Counted from the stretch's first letter, positions 49,680 through 60,726 are shown. The stretch: 64,000 bases of DNA from CAWINH01 sp963837425 (GCA_963837425.1 CAWINH010000006.1:682001-746000), one strand, 5' to 3'. Program-made: numbers and translations. The notes: generated from the sequence alone by a model not told the origin.

Positions 49680-50500
49680 CGAACAAGACGACCAGCGCCA
49701 CACTCCCCGTGGCGTCCGCGCCGGGCGCCGACAAGCGGAGGGGTCCTGGTGCTCTGTCGGCATCCCTAGTGTTTGCCTGGCGAGGGATGCTCAAGACGAA
49801 GCACGTGCCCGAACAACTCGGTGATGTGATCATGATCCCGATCCTGTTCACCGTGCTGTTTACGTACCTGTTCGGAGGGGCGCTCGCCGGCTCGACCGGG
49901 GCCTATCTCCAGTACCTGCTCCCGGGCACGCTGGCGATGACCGTCCTGCTGATCACGATGTACACAGGCATCGGCCTCAGTGCAGACCTCACCAGCGGCG
50001 TCTTCGACCGCTTCAGGTCGCTGCCGATCTGGCGGCCAGCGCCGCTCCTGGGAACCCTGCTCGGGGACACCGCCCGGTACCTGCTTGCATCGGCAATCGT
50101 CATTGGCCTCGGGCTGCTGATGGGCTACCGGCCGGCTGGCGGGGCAATTGGCACGGTCGAGGCCGTGGCGCTCATTCTCGTGTTCGCGTTCAGCTTGTCG
50201 TGGATCTGGCTGAGCCTGGCGCTGGTCCTTCGGTCGCCCCAATCGGTCAGCGTCGCCGGGTTCGTGATCCTGTTCCCGCTCACGTTCGTGAGCAACGTCT
50301 TCGTGGAGCCCGCGACGATACCGTCATGGCTCCGAACGATCGTCGACGCCAATCCGGTGAGCCATCTCGTCACGGCGGCCCGGGACCTGACGGCCGGAAC
50401 CCCAGCGGTCGGTGAGATCGGCCTGGTTCTCCTGGCCTGTGCGGTGCTGGTCGCGGTCTTCGCGCCAGTGACGATGTATCTCTACACGGCAAGGGGCTGA
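49676..50500 (+). CDS. ABC-2 type permease (DrrB-like)
   Basis: 274 residues with six membrane helices, the standard half-transporter size. ILFTVLFTYLFGGALAGSTG near 60 and QYLLPGTLAMTVLL near 80 are characteristic of DrrB-type permeases; NVFVEPATIPSWLRTIVDANPVSHL near 210-230 is the ABC-2 signature. The ATG overlaps the ATPase stop by 4 nt. It forms a dimeric exporter with the preceding gene product. Confidence 0.92.
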   Translation: MTNKTTSATLPVASAPGADKRRGPGALSASLVFAWRGMLKTKHVPEQLGDVIMIPILFTVLFTYLFGGALAGSTGAYLQYLLPGTLAMTVLLITMYTGIGLSADLTSGVFDRFRSLPIWRPAPLLGTLLGDTARYLLASAIVIGLGLLMGYRPAGGAIGTVEAVALILVFAFSLSWIWLSLALVLRSPQSVSVAGFVILFPLTFVSNVFVEPATIPSWLRTIVDANPVSHLVTAARDLTAGTPAVGEIGLVLLACAVLVAVFAPVTMYLYTARG

Positions 50501-50587
50501 TCGCTCGACGCGCTCAATCGGAGCTGGCGAGCTGACCAGTGGCGAACAGCAGCGTGGAACCGCGCGGCGCCGATACCAATCCCCGTT

Positions 50588-50800
50588 GCGCGCGGCGCAA
50601 GCCCAGCAGACCAGACTCGCCATCATCGAGGCAGCATTCCGGCTGTTTCTGGCGAAGGGTACTCGGAAACCGCAATACGCGCGATCACATCAGAGGCCGG
50701 CGTCTCGGAGCGCACTGTTTGCGTCGCGTTCAAGGACAAGATCTCGATCGTGACTGCCATCGCCGCCCACGAGCGCTTCGGCGTGGCGGGGTTTCGACGG
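50588..50800 (+). pseudogene. TetR-family regulator, N-terminal fragment with frameshift
   Basis: Codes QQTRLAIIEAAFRLFLAKG, then after a one-base shift at a G run near 50658 YSETAIRAITSEAGVSERTV and AFKDKISIVTAI, a TetR helix-turn-helix. It runs straight into the end of the convergent ECF42 gene, so the ligand domain is lost. It is the third TetR piece around the drrAB genes. Confidence 0.72.
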
Positions 50801-50802
50801 CC

Positions 50803-52029
50803 CTACCGCAGCTCGTTCCGTCGGCGGGTCAGACTGGCGGTCTCAGCGGTGTTGCCCGCAAGGTCGATGGCTTTGTCGTATTCGGCGCGCGACTCTTGCC
50901 TGCGGCCAAGCCGGCGGAGCAGGTCGGCGCGGGTCGCATGGTAGGCGTGGTAGCCCGTCAGCTCGTCCTCGAGACGGTCGACGGCTGCGAGTGCCGCCTG
51001 CGGCCCGTCAAGCTCGGCGACCGCGATGGCCCGGTTGAGGGCGATTATCGGCGAGGTATCGAGGCGGGCGAGCTGGTCGTAGAGGGCAACGATCTGTGAC
51101 CAGTCGGTGTCGCCCATCTTGCGGGCGGAGGTATGCACGGCGTTGATGGCAGCGAGGATCTGGTAGCGGCCCGGGGCCACCCCGGCGGCCAGGCGCTCAC
51201 GGACCAGTCGATGACCCTCCTCGATCAGCGCCGCGTCCCAGGCCGCACGGTCCTGGTCGTCGAGGGCGACCAGTTCGCTGCTTGTCGAGACTCGGGCGGT
51301 GCGGCGGGCCTCGGTGAGGAGCATCAGGGCCAGCAGCCCTGTCACCTCACCGTCCTCCGGCAGCAACGCATTGATCAGGCGCGTGAGGCGGATCGCCTCG
51401 GCGGTCAGCTCCTGACGGACCGGATCGGTGTCGGGGCCGGTCGCCAGGTAGCCCTCGTTGAAGACGAGGTACAGGACGGCGAGGACGCCGGAGACGCGCA
51501 CCGGGAGATCCTCCGCCGACGGGACGCGATACGGGATGCGAGCCGCCTTGATCTTGCCCTTCGCCCGGGTGATCCGCTGGCCCATGGCGGCCTCCGATAC
51601 CAGGAACGCACGGGCGATCTCGGGCATGGTCAGACCGCCGATCATGCGCAGCGTCAGCGCCACGCGGGACTCCATCGCGAGCGCCGGGTGACAGCAGGTG
51701 AAGATCAGCCGGAGCCGGTCGTCGTCGACGGCGCCGAGCGGTTCAGGCGCGTCCCTGTCGTACAGCACCTGCGCCTCCTTCTGCTTGTCGTCGCGCTTGT
51801 TCTCGCGTCGGATCCGGTCGATGGCCTTTCGGTTGGCGGTGGTCGTCAGCCACGCGCCGGGGTTGGGGGGCAGGCCGTCGCCGGGCCACCGCTCAACGGC
51901 GGTCGCGAAGGCTTCGGCCGCCGCCTCCTCGGCGATGTCGAGGTCGCCGAAACGCCTGGTCAGGGCGGCGACCACCCGCGCCCACTCCCGGTGGTGGGCC
52001 TCGGTGATCGCCTCCCCGACGTCGATCAT
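50803..52029 (-). CDS. ECF42-group sigma factor with C-terminal TPR extension
   Basis: 408 residues, twice the size of a simple ECF factor. Region 2: LTRRFGDLDIAEEAAAEAFA and AWLTTTANRKAIDRIRRENK. Region 4: LTLRMIGGLTMPEIARAFLVSE with the recognition helix AAMGQRITRAKGKI. The C-terminal 220 residues (NEGYLATGP, HRLVRERLAAGVAPGRYQILAAINAVH) form the helical, TPR-like extension typical of the group, whose members need no anti-sigma. The DGPF/YCII protein gene upstream overlaps it by 4 nt, the conserved pairing for ECF42. Start ATG 52029. Confidence 0.93.
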   Translation of the reverse strand: MIDVGEAITEAHHREWARVVAALTRRFGDLDIAEEAAAEAFATAVERWPGDGLPPNPGAWLTTTANRKAIDRIRRENKRDDKQKEAQVLYDRDAPEPLGAVDDDRLRLIFTCCHPALAMESRVALTLRMIGGLTMPEIARAFLVSEAAMGQRITRAKGKIKAARIPYRVPSAEDLPVRVSGVLAVLYLVFNEGYLATGPDTDPVRQELTAEAIRLTRLINALLPEDGEVTGLLALMLLTEARRTARVSTSSELVALDDQDRAAWDAALIEEGHRLVRERLAAGVAPGRYQILAAINAVHTSARKMGDTDWSQIVALYDQLARLDTSPIIALNRAIAVAELDGPQAALAAVDRLEDELTGYHAYHATRADLLRRLGRRQESRAEYDKAIDLAGNTAETASLTRRRNELR

Positions 52030-52358
52030 GCGACGCCCTGGAACGGGCGCACCTCGATCTTCCGATTGCAGGCCAACGACCCCTCGGCCGCGAGCTTGAG
52101 CGCCACGTCGAGGTCGGGGGCCTCGATGATCCAGAAGCCGATGAGGAACTCCTTCGATTCCAGGAAGGGCCCGTCGGTGAACACCGGCTCCCCGCCCCGA
52201 TTGTCGATGACGGTGGCGGTGCTGGGCGACGCGAGGCCGCCGGCGAAGACCCAGTAGCCCTCCGCCTGGAGTCGGTCATTGAACACGTCGATCGCGGCCT
52301 GCTCGTCAGGGGTGGCGAGGCCGGCCGTGTCGGTGATCACGGAAACGAGGTAGTGCAT
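52026..52358 (-). CDS. DGPF/YCII-related protein, ECF42 partner
   Basis: 110 residues. The fold opens MHYLVSVITDTAGLATPDEQ, and the name-giving motif is present as VFTDGPFLESKEFLIGFWII. C-terminal EVRPFQGVA is typical. Family members are small dimeric alpha-beta proteins, always beside ECF42 genes, function unsettled. Ribosome binding site AGGAGAT precedes the ATG. The sigma gene starts inside its last codons. Confidence 0.93.
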   Translation of the reverse strand: MHYLVSVITDTAGLATPDEQAAIDVFNDRLQAEGYWVFAGGLASPSTATVIDNRGGEPVFTDGPFLESKEFLIGFWIIEAPDLDVALKLAAEGSLACNRKIEVRPFQGVA

Positions 52359-52389
52359 CTCGGCTCATCTCCTGTGGCCTTGGGACCTA

Positions 52390-52409
52390 CATGATGGCGC
52401 CACATCATG
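52390..52409. promoter_or_regulatory. 7-bp inverted repeat upstream of the DGPF gene
   Basis: CATGATG (52390-52396), 6 nt, CATCATG (52403-52409). It lies 32 nt before the DGPF start and overlaps the stop of the DHFR-like gene, both on the minus strand. It could be an operator or an mRNA hairpin between the two parts of the operon. Confidence 0.45.
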
Positions 52410-53007
52410 GCGCGGCGGTCGCGTAGTGGGGCCGGTAGCCCTGGATCGTCACTCCACCGGGGGTGGACCGCGATTCGACGAGCTCGAGCGCCATGGGCGG
52501 GCCGTTGTCCGGGAACAGCCGCGCGCCTTGACCAACAACGACTGGGAACGTGAACAAGACGATCTCGTCGACAAGGTCGTTGGCCAGCAGCCAGCGAACC
52601 AGGGCGCCGCTGCCGTGGACCTGGAGCTCGCGTCCCGGCTTCGCCTGCAGCTCGCGGATGGCGTCAGCAAGGTCACCGGACAGGACCGTCGTGTCCGGCC
52701 AGCGCGGGTCGGCAAGTGTGGTTGACGCCACGTACTTGGGCTTCGTGTGCAACGCGGTCCAGATCGGGCTGTCGCCCGGATCGTTCCAGCTCCCCCAGGA
52801 CCCGGCGAACATCTCGTAGGTCCGGCGGCCGAACAGGAACGCGTCGGCCCGCCGGAAGACCTCGTCCATCACCGTCCCGGCCTCGTCGTCGAAGTGGGCC
52901 CATCCATTGCGCTCGAAGACGCCGGATTCGGCTACCCCGGGCACCGGTGCGCCGGGTCCCTGCATCACTCGGTCAACGGAGACCTGCGTGACGGTGGTCA
53001 GCTTCAT
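52405..53007 (-). CDS. DHFR-fold (RibD C-terminal-like) reductase, copy 1
   Basis: 200 residues. KLTTVTQVSVDRVMQGPGAP opens the fold; ADAFLFGRRTYEMFAGSW near 55 and ELQVHGSGALVRWLLANDLVDE near 128 are the NADPH-binding family blocks. These DHFR-like proteins are common beside DGPF/ECF genes and reduce unknown substrates; folate reduction is not implied. It has 4 nt overlap with copy 2 upstream and lies 46 nt before the DGPF gene. Confidence 0.88.
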   Translation of the reverse strand: MKLTTVTQVSVDRVMQGPGAPVPGVAESGVFERNGWAHFDDEAGTVMDEVFRRADAFLFGRRTYEMFAGSWGSWNDPGDSPIWTALHTKPKYVASTTLADPRWPDTTVLSGDLADAIRELQAKPGRELQVHGSGALVRWLLANDLVDEIVLFTFPVVVGQGARLFPDNGPPMALELVESRSTPGGVTIQGYRPHYATAAP

Positions 53008-53636
53008 GGTCGCGGACCCCTTGCCGACGAGGCGGCTGCGAACTGGGGGCGGCCGGCGGGCCGATAGACCTGGATCGTCACCCCGCCGGGGGTCGACCGC
53101 GATTCGACGAGCTCGAGCGCCTTGGGCGGGCCGTTGTCCGGGAACAGCCGCGTGCCCTGGCCGACGACCACGGGGACGGTGAACAGGGTGATCTCGTCGA
53201 CGAGGTCGTTCTCGAGCAGCCAGCGGACCAGGACGCCGCTGCCGGGCACCTGCAGCTCGCCACCCGCCTTGGCCCTCAGCTCGCGGATTGCCGCCGCGAC
53301 GTCACCGGAGAGCACCGTCGTGTTCGCCCACTCCGGGTCGAAGGGCGTGGTCGATGCCACGTACTTGGGCCGCGAGTTCAGCGCTACGCCAATGGGCTGG
53401 GCGCCCAGCTCCTCGATTGTTCCCCAGGATCCGGCGAAGATCTCGTAGGTCCGCCGTCCGAACAGGAACGCGTCGGCGCGCCCATAGATCTCGTCCAGGG
53501 CCGCCATGGCCTCGAGGTCGAACATGTCCGTGACCCATCCGCCGCGCTCGAATCCGCCCCGGCGGTCCTCGTCCGGCCCGCCGAGCCCCTGCATCACCCC
53601 GTCGACGGAGACGTTGGTGTTGGTCGTCAGCTTCAT
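53004..53636 (-). CDS. DHFR-fold (RibD C-terminal-like) reductase, copy 2
   Basis: 210 residues, similar to copy 1 along the whole length: KLTTNTNVSVDGVMQGLGGP, ADAFLFGRRTYEIFAGSWG, PGSGVLVRWLLENDLVDEIT and GQGTRLFPDNGPPKALELVE. The region between 28 and 45 differs (RRGGFERGGWVTDMFD). A tandem duplication, the two genes overlapping by 4 nt, so both are made from one message. This copy is the first gene of the minus-strand DHFR-DHFR-DGPF-ECF42 run. Confidence 0.88.
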   Translation of the reverse strand: MKLTTNTNVSVDGVMQGLGGPDEDRRGGFERGGWVTDMFDLEAMAALDEIYGRADAFLFGRRTYEIFAGSWGTIEELGAQPIGVALNSRPKYVASTTPFDPEWANTTVLSGDVAAAIRELRAKAGGELQVPGSGVLVRWLLENDLVDEITLFTVPVVVGQGTRLFPDNGPPKALELVESRSTPGGVTIQVYRPAGRPQFAAASSARGPRP

Positions 53637-53766
53637 GACGCCGTTCCTTTCTCGTTTGGTCCCTTTGGCGCCCGTCTGGGCGGCCTCTCACCCCAACTAC
53701 GAACGCAGATGGCCCGATCCGACACCGCCGGCCGGATTTCTTTCGCGAAGTTGCGGAACGACGGTT

Positions 53767-53937
53767 GCGAGCGATCCGATCAAGCGCAAGATTCTGGCGC
53801 CGCTGGATGACGTGGCCTCAGGCCAAGAGGTGGAGATTAGCAAGCATGGCCGGACGGCGGCGCGGCTCGTGCCGGCGACGGGACCGCACGCCTTGAAGGG
53901 AGACTCTCAGCCCTGGGCGGCCGAGACGAGCGAGTAG
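53767..53937 (+). pseudogene. Phd/YefM-type antitoxin, N-terminus lost
   Basis: Codes APLDDVASGQEVEISKHG, then RTAARLVPATGPHALKGD, the second half of a Phd-type DNA-binding fold with its tail. The first strand and helix are missing and no start codon fits. No toxin gene follows; a convergent membrane gene does. A remnant of a toxin-antitoxin module. Confidence 0.6.
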
Positions 53938-54380
53938 AAGCTGACGACCGCGACCGACAGCTGGATGCACAGGGCGAGGGCATAGGCGGCCAGCGAAGCA
54001 AACACGATCGCGTTCGCCCAGAACAGCAGCGTCGCCGCTGGTCCGAGCGCGTAGAGCACCATCGCTGTTCCGGTCAGGGCGCCGCCCGCCCGCAGCAGCT
54101 GGCGTCCGCGCCAGATCACGATCCCCGTCGCGTAGACGGCCACGCCCGCGCTGGCCACGACGAACGCCGTGCGAGCGTCGCCGAGCCAGGCGAACACGAT
54201 GGACGGGGCGAGTGACTCGAACATGACGTTGAAGCTCGTGGACACGATCGCACGCTGGCGGATGCGCATGGCCGGGTGCCATGAGCCGCCGGGCGGCACC
54301 AGGGTCGTCGTCACGGCGGTGAAGCCGGCGACGATGACGGCGATCGCGGCGATCCCCAGCAGGAGCGCTTCACCCGGCAT
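53907..54380 (-). CDS. Small membrane protein, four helices
   Basis: 157 residues. Helices at about 5-27 (ALLLGIAAIAVIVAGFTAVT), 62-84, 96-115 and 120-148. A charged loop MRIRQRAIVSTSFNVMFES separates helices 1 and 2. No family recognised. The ATG at 54380 leaves only 14 nt to the next minus-strand frame upstream, which may be in the same message. The stop overlaps the end of the antitoxin remnant. Confidence 0.65.
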   Translation of the reverse strand: MPGEALLLGIAAIAVIVAGFTAVTTTLVPPGGSWHPAMRIRQRAIVSTSFNVMFESLAPSIVFAWLGDARTAFVVASAGVAVYATGIVIWRGRQLLRAGGALTGTAMVLYALGPAATLLFWANAIVFASLAAYALALCIQLSVAVVSFYSLVSAAQG

Positions 54381-54394
54381 GCGGGGAGTCTATC

Positions 54395-54574
54395 TCAGGC
54401 CAGCATCAACACCGCGGCCAGCGTCAGCCAGCCCAGGTACGCGAGCATGCTCGCCCGGTTCGGCCATCCGATGGGGATGTCCGGCGCGCCGACGACGTCC
54501 GGCTGCGCATGACGCGCTGACGTCCAGATGAACCAGCTGAGCGCGATCCAGGGCCTGACGCCACGATCGGGCAA
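54395..54574 (-). CDS. Very small membrane protein, doubtful
   Basis: 59 residues from TTG 54574: a polar first half containing WIALSWFIWTSARHAQPD and a C-terminal hydrophobic end, MLAYLGWLTLAAVLMLA. No better start, no clear ribosome binding site. It immediately precedes the four-helix membrane gene. Could be the C-terminus of a decayed larger gene. Confidence 0.35.
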   Translation of the reverse strand: MPDRGVRPWIALSWFIWTSARHAQPDVVGAPDIPIGWPNRASMLAYLGWLTLAAVLMLA

Positions 54575-54676
54575 CGGCAGCGTGCGCCGGAATCGGGCAG
54601 TTTTCGAGAAGCGACCGCGGCGCTCGCGCCGTACGGTGGATGACGTCCGATCCAATCCGACAGGAGACTCAACCCG

Positions 54677-55108
54677 ATGATCACCATGCTCAACGTCGCC
54701 TCGATCTACGTCCTCGACAAGGACGAGGCGCTCGACTTCTACGTCAACAAGCTCGGACTCGAGAAGGGCAACGACGTCCGCCAAGGCGACTACCGGTGGC
54801 TGACGGTCCGTGTCCCCGGCCAGCCCGGCACCGAGATCTCGCTCGAGCAGCCCGGGGCGCCGCTCCACGACGAGGCCACCGCGGAACAGCTCCGCGAGCT
54901 CATCGCCAAGGGGGCGCTGAGCGGCCTCGTGTTCCTCACGGACGATGCGCGGGGCCTCTACGAGACGCTCAGGGAGCGGGGCGTCACCGACTTCACGCAG
55001 GAGCCCACCGACCACTTCTATGGAACGGACATGGGCGTTCGCGATCCGTTCGGCAATCCGATCCGGATCCTCCAGCAGGGTGAGGCGCCGGCGAAGGCGA
55101 CCGCCTGA
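54677..55108 (+). CDS. VOC-superfamily (glyoxalase-like) protein
   Basis: 143 residues. ASIYVLDKDEALDFYVNKLG is the first beta-alpha-beta unit, GTDMGVRDPFGNPIRILQQ the last, with Asp and metal or ligand side chains of the VOC fold. AGGAGA site before ATG 54677. VOC proteins next to AraC and drug genes often bind or alter antibiotics, or act as unknown isomerases. It is convergent with the UvrA-like gene. Confidence 0.88.
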   Translation: MITMLNVASIYVLDKDEALDFYVNKLGLEKGNDVRQGDYRWLTVRVPGQPGTEISLEQPGAPLHDEATAEQLRELIAKGALSGLVFLTDDARGLYETLRERGVTDFTQEPTDHFYGTDMGVRDPFGNPIRILQQGEAPAKATA

Positions 55109-55112
55109 TCGC

Positions 55113-57494
<2,382 letters not shown>

Positions 57495-57497
57495 TCT

Positions 57498-57908
57498 TCA
57501 GCCGCGGGTCTGAATGATCCGTATCTCGTTCCCGGCCGGATCGCGGAAGGCGCAGTCGCGGCCGTATGACTGGTCCATCGGCTCCTGGACGACATCGGCG
57601 CCGGTCGCCTCGATGCGCTCGAACGTCCCGTCGAGGTCCGGCGTCGAGAAGTTCAGGCCCCGCAGCAGGCCCTTGGCCAGGAGGTCGCTGATCGCGGCGC
57701 GGTCCTCCGCTGAGATGCCGGGATCGGCTGCCGGAGGCTCCAGCACGATGCTGACGTCCGGCTGCGAAGCTGGTCCCACGGTGACCCAGCGCATCCCGTA
57801 GGCGCTCACATCGTTCCGCACCTCGAAGCCGAGCGCGTCGCGGTAGAACGCGAGTGCCTTCTCGTGGTCATCCACCGAAAGGAAGCAGTTCTGCAGTTTC
57901 AGGTCCAT
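57498..57908 (-). CDS. VOC-superfamily protein
   Basis: 136 residues. LQNCFLSVDDHEKALAFYRD opens the fold and SYGRDCAFRDPAGNEIRIIQ closes it. The region DVSIVLEPPAADPG matches a subgroup commonly adjacent to AraC regulators. It resembles the VOC protein at 54677 in length and in the sequence EDRAAISDLLAKGLLRGLNF versus its partner's AEQLRELIAKGALSGLVF, so the two are probably paralogues flanking the UvrA-like gene. Ligand unknown. Confidence 0.88.
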   Translation of the reverse strand: MDLKLQNCFLSVDDHEKALAFYRDALGFEVRNDVSAYGMRWVTVGPASQPDVSIVLEPPAADPGISAEDRAAISDLLAKGLLRGLNFSTPDLDGTFERIEATGADVVQEPMDQSYGRDCAFRDPAGNEIRIIQTRG

Positions 57909-57917
57909 GGCGCGAGC

Positions 57918-58337
57918 CTATCGCCTCTGCGCGGTGGCCGCTTCTCGATTCCTGACCGGGCGGAGCGCCGCCCGCACCAGGCATGCGGGAACCGGTTCCA
58001 TCCACGAGTGATCCCGGGCCTTGTAGGAGCTGGGGGACTCGCCGACCAGCTCGGTGAAGCGCGTGCTGAAGGTCCCGAGCGATGAGCAGCCGACCTCGAA
58101 GCAGACCTCGGTGACCGAGAGGTCGCCGCGCCGCAGCAGCATCATCGCTCGCTCGATCCGCCGCGTCATGAGGTAGCTGTACGGGGTCTCGCCGTAGGCG
58201 GCATGAAAGCTCCGGGAGAAATGGCCGGTCGACATGCAGGCGGTGCGAGCCAGCTCGGCCACGTCGAGCGGGCGCGCGTACTCGCGATCCACCTGATCTC
58301 GCGCGTGCCGGAGGCGTACGAGATCGCTGCGGTCCAT
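57918..58337 (-). CDS. AraC-family regulator, HTH domain only
   Basis: 139 residues from ATG 58337. The double helix-turn-helix is complete: LDVAELARTACMSTGHFSRS, then FHAAYGETPYSYLMTRRIER and LSVTEVCFEVGCSSLGTFST. No N-terminal sensor, so it belongs to the short AraC type often found with VOC proteins. It heads the VOC/UvrA-like run and lies back to back with the ABC ATPase gene 58357, with only 19 nt between starts, so it may control both. Confidence 0.9.
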   Translation of the reverse strand: MDRSDLVRLRHARDQVDREYARPLDVAELARTACMSTGHFSRSFHAAYGETPYSYLMTRRIERAMMLLRRGDLSVTEVCFEVGCSSLGTFSTRFTELVGESPSSYKARDHSWMEPVPACLVRAALRPVRNREAATAQRR

Positions 58338-58356
58338 AGGCGCATGATATCGGCAG

Positions 58357-59268
58357 ATGACGGACCCCCGAGCGCTCGAGTTCGACGGGATCTCGAAGCG
58401 ATATGGCGACCTGGTCGCGCTCCACAACCTCACCTTCCAAGTGCGCGCCGGCGAGCTCTTCGGGTTCGTGGGCCGCAACGGCGCCGGGAAGACGACCGCC
58501 ATGCGGATCACCCTCGGGGTGCTGCGGCCCGACGCGGGCGAGGTTCGCTGGGCCGGAGCGCCCCTCGACCTCGCCGCCCGCCGCCGGATCGGCTACATGC
58601 CCGAGGAGCGCGGTCTGTACCCGAAGATGCGGCTCCTCGAGCAGCTCGCTTACCTGGGTGAGCTCCACGGCATGGCCGACGCCGACGCACAGCGGGCGGC
58701 GCTCGACTGGCTCGAGCGCTTTGAGCTGGCCGACCGTCGCAACGACGAGCTCCAGGCCCTGAGCCACGGCAACCAGCAGCGCATGCAGCTGGCCGCGGCG
58801 TTGGTCTGCTCCCCGGAGGTCCTGGTCCTCGACGAGCCGTTCAGTGGCCTCGACCCGGTGGCTCTCGACGTGATGATCGGGGTTCTGCGCGAGCGCGCTG
58901 ACGCCGGGGTGGCGGTGATCTTCTCGAGCCACGAGCTCGACCTGGTTGAGCGCATCTGCGACCGGGTCGGGATCATCGATCGCCATCACATGGTCGCCTG
59001 CGGCACCGTCGCCGAACTGCAGGCCGGTGGGCCGCGTCGGTTGTGGGTGGATGTGCCGATGGCCGGCAGCGACTGGATGCCGTCCCTGACGGGCGTGACG
59101 CTCGTCCGCCGCGACGGGCCCCGGGTCCTTCTGGACCTCTCCCCGGGCATCGACGATCAGCAGATCCTCGAGGCGGCGCTCCAACGCGGACCAGTCCACG
59201 AGTTTCGCCCGGCCGAGGCGAGCCTCACCGAGCTGTTCCGCGACGCCATCCGGGAGACGCGATCATGA
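58357..59268 (+). CDS. ABC exporter ATPase (NatA-like)
   Basis: 303 residues. Walker A GRNGAGKTTAMRI near 37, signature LSHGNQQRMQLAAALV near 132, Walker B VLVLDEPFSGLDPVALD near 152, switch His in FSSHELDLVERIC near 190. The C-terminal domain (about 215-303) is the DUF4162 type, as in NatA-like ATPases. The following permease overlaps by 4 nt. The pair probably exports an ion, drug or peptide; substrate not evident. Confidence 0.93.
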   Translation: MTDPRALEFDGISKRYGDLVALHNLTFQVRAGELFGFVGRNGAGKTTAMRITLGVLRPDAGEVRWAGAPLDLAARRRIGYMPEERGLYPKMRLLEQLAYLGELHGMADADAQRAALDWLERFELADRRNDELQALSHGNQQRMQLAAALVCSPEVLVLDEPFSGLDPVALDVMIGVLRERADAGVAVIFSSHELDLVERICDRVGIIDRHHMVACGTVAELQAGGPRRLWVDVPMAGSDWMPSLTGVTLVRRDGPRVLLDLSPGIDDQQILEAALQRGPVHEFRPAEASLTELFRDAIRETRS

Positions 59269-60461
59269 CGGCATCTCCACCACCACCCGGCGCGCAAGGC
59301 GCGCTGCCGGCCTTCATCCTCGTGGCGCGTCGTGAGGTCCTGGTCCGCCTGCGCTCGCGCGTGTTCATCGGCGGCACCGTCGTCATGGTCGCCCTCGTGG
59401 TGGTCGGCATCGTTGGGTTCTCACTGCTCGGCGGTCAGACCACGACGGTGCGGGTCGGCTTCAGCGGCGGATCGCAGGCGCTCGAGCAGGCCTTCAGCGC
59501 ATCGGCTTCCGCGCTGGGGCAGCCGGTCACGGTCAGCAACGTCACGGATGAGGCTGCGGGCAGGGACCAGGTGTCCGCGGGCACGCTCGATGTCCTGGTA
59601 ACCGGGTCCGCGACCTCGCCGAGTGCCGTGGTGCAGGAGACGGCCTCATCGCTCGTGCAGGCAGCGCTCGAACGGGCCGTGCTGGCCGCCAACCTCACGG
59701 CGGCCGGGCTGTCCCCGGCAGACCTGGCGTCAATGATGAGCGGGGCGCAGGTCCCGGTGGAGGCCCTCCAACCGCCGAAACGCGGGCTGACGCAGGAGCG
59801 GGTGGTGGGGCTGGCCGTCGGCATCCTGCTCTGGATCGCGCTCGGCCTCTGGGGGAACCAGGTGGCCCAGGGCGTGGTCGAGGAGAAGGCCACCCGGATC
59901 ATGGAGATCCTCCTTGCCACCGTCCCGCCCAGCCAGCTGCTGGCGGGCAAGGTCATGGGGATCGGCCTGATCGGCCTGGTGCAGCTCGGGCTCGTGGCGA
60001 CGGCGGCGCTGATCGCCAACGCCGCAACCGGCCTGGTGACCACCCCGGCCCTCGGGCTGGCTGCGGTCCTCGGCTACCTCCTGTGGTTCCTGCTCGGCTT
60101 CCTCTTCTACGCGACTGCCTACGCCACGCTGGCTGCGCTGGTCTCGCGCCCGGAGGAGGTCCAGGGCGCCGTTGCCCCGTTCTCGGTCTTCCAGATCGGC
60201 GCCTATCTGCTCGCCTACGTCTACCTGGCCAACCCGGCGAGCCCGCTCGTCGGGGTCGCCTCGGTGCTGCCCCCGTTCGCGCCGATCCTCATGGCCGTGC
60301 GCATCTCCGGCGGCGACGTGCCGGCCTGGCAGGAGGGGCTCGCGCTGGTATTGATCGTCGCCGCCATCGCCGGGCTCATCTGGCTGGCCGGTCGTGTCTA
60401 TGCCAACTCCGCCATGCGCATCGGGGCCCGGGTGCGATTCATGGATGCGTTCCGCGGTTGA
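59265..60461 (+). CDS. ABC-2 type permease (NatB-like)
   Basis: 398 residues. The first helix VFIGGTVVMVALVVVGIVGF is followed by a large outer domain of about 170 residues (from TTTVRVGFSGGSQALEQ), then five helices at the C-terminus. QGVVEEKATRIMEILLATV near 205 and PSQLLAGKVMGIGLIGLVQL are the ABC-2 family signature. This layout is that of NatB/YhaP-type exporters. Partner ATPase overlaps upstream. No further gene of the operon is obvious except the small membrane protein 58 nt downstream. Confidence 0.92.
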   Translation: MTASPPPPGAQGALPAFILVARREVLVRLRSRVFIGGTVVMVALVVVGIVGFSLLGGQTTTVRVGFSGGSQALEQAFSASASALGQPVTVSNVTDEAAGRDQVSAGTLDVLVTGSATSPSAVVQETASSLVQAALERAVLAANLTAAGLSPADLASMMSGAQVPVEALQPPKRGLTQERVVGLAVGILLWIALGLWGNQVAQGVVEEKATRIMEILLATVPPSQLLAGKVMGIGLIGLVQLGLVATAALIANAATGLVTTPALGLAAVLGYLLWFLLGFLFYATAYATLAALVSRPEEVQGAVAPFSVFQIGAYLLAYVYLANPASPLVGVASVLPPFAPILMAVRISGGDVPAWQEGLALVLIVAAIAGLIWLAGRVYANSAMRIGARVRFMDAFRG

Positions 60462-60519
60462 CGAACGCGGTACGTGACTCGTTCAGGCCCCAGCGGGCCG
60501 CCTTGATTGGAGGAACCAG

Positions 60520-60693
60520 GTGCCGTCTCGCGTGAGGTCTCATCCATTCCTGACTCTCCTCGCGGTGCTCTCCGCAATCCTCATCCTGATCGGCCGCATC
60601 AACCGCAACGTCTGGTGGGGAGACTGGTCCTTCTTCGCTGGCATCGCGGTGCTCATGCTCGCGGGCCTCCTGTTTCTCCTGGCAAGAAGGTGA
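60520..60693 (+). CDS. Small two-helix membrane protein
   Basis: 57 residues from GTG 60520, preceded by TTGGAGGAACC. PFLTLLAVLSAILILIG, a short polar turn RINRNVWWGDWSFF, and GIAVLMLAGLLFLLARR. A hairpin protein with positive ends. No family recognised. A second frame with a similar first helix starts 33 nt downstream, suggesting a tandem duplication. Confidence 0.6.
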   Translation: MPSRVRSHPFLTLLAVLSAILILIGRINRNVWWGDWSFFAGIAVLMLAGLLFLLARR

Positions 60694-60726
60694 ACACGCG
60701 ACGCTGATCGAAGGGAGACAACCCGG

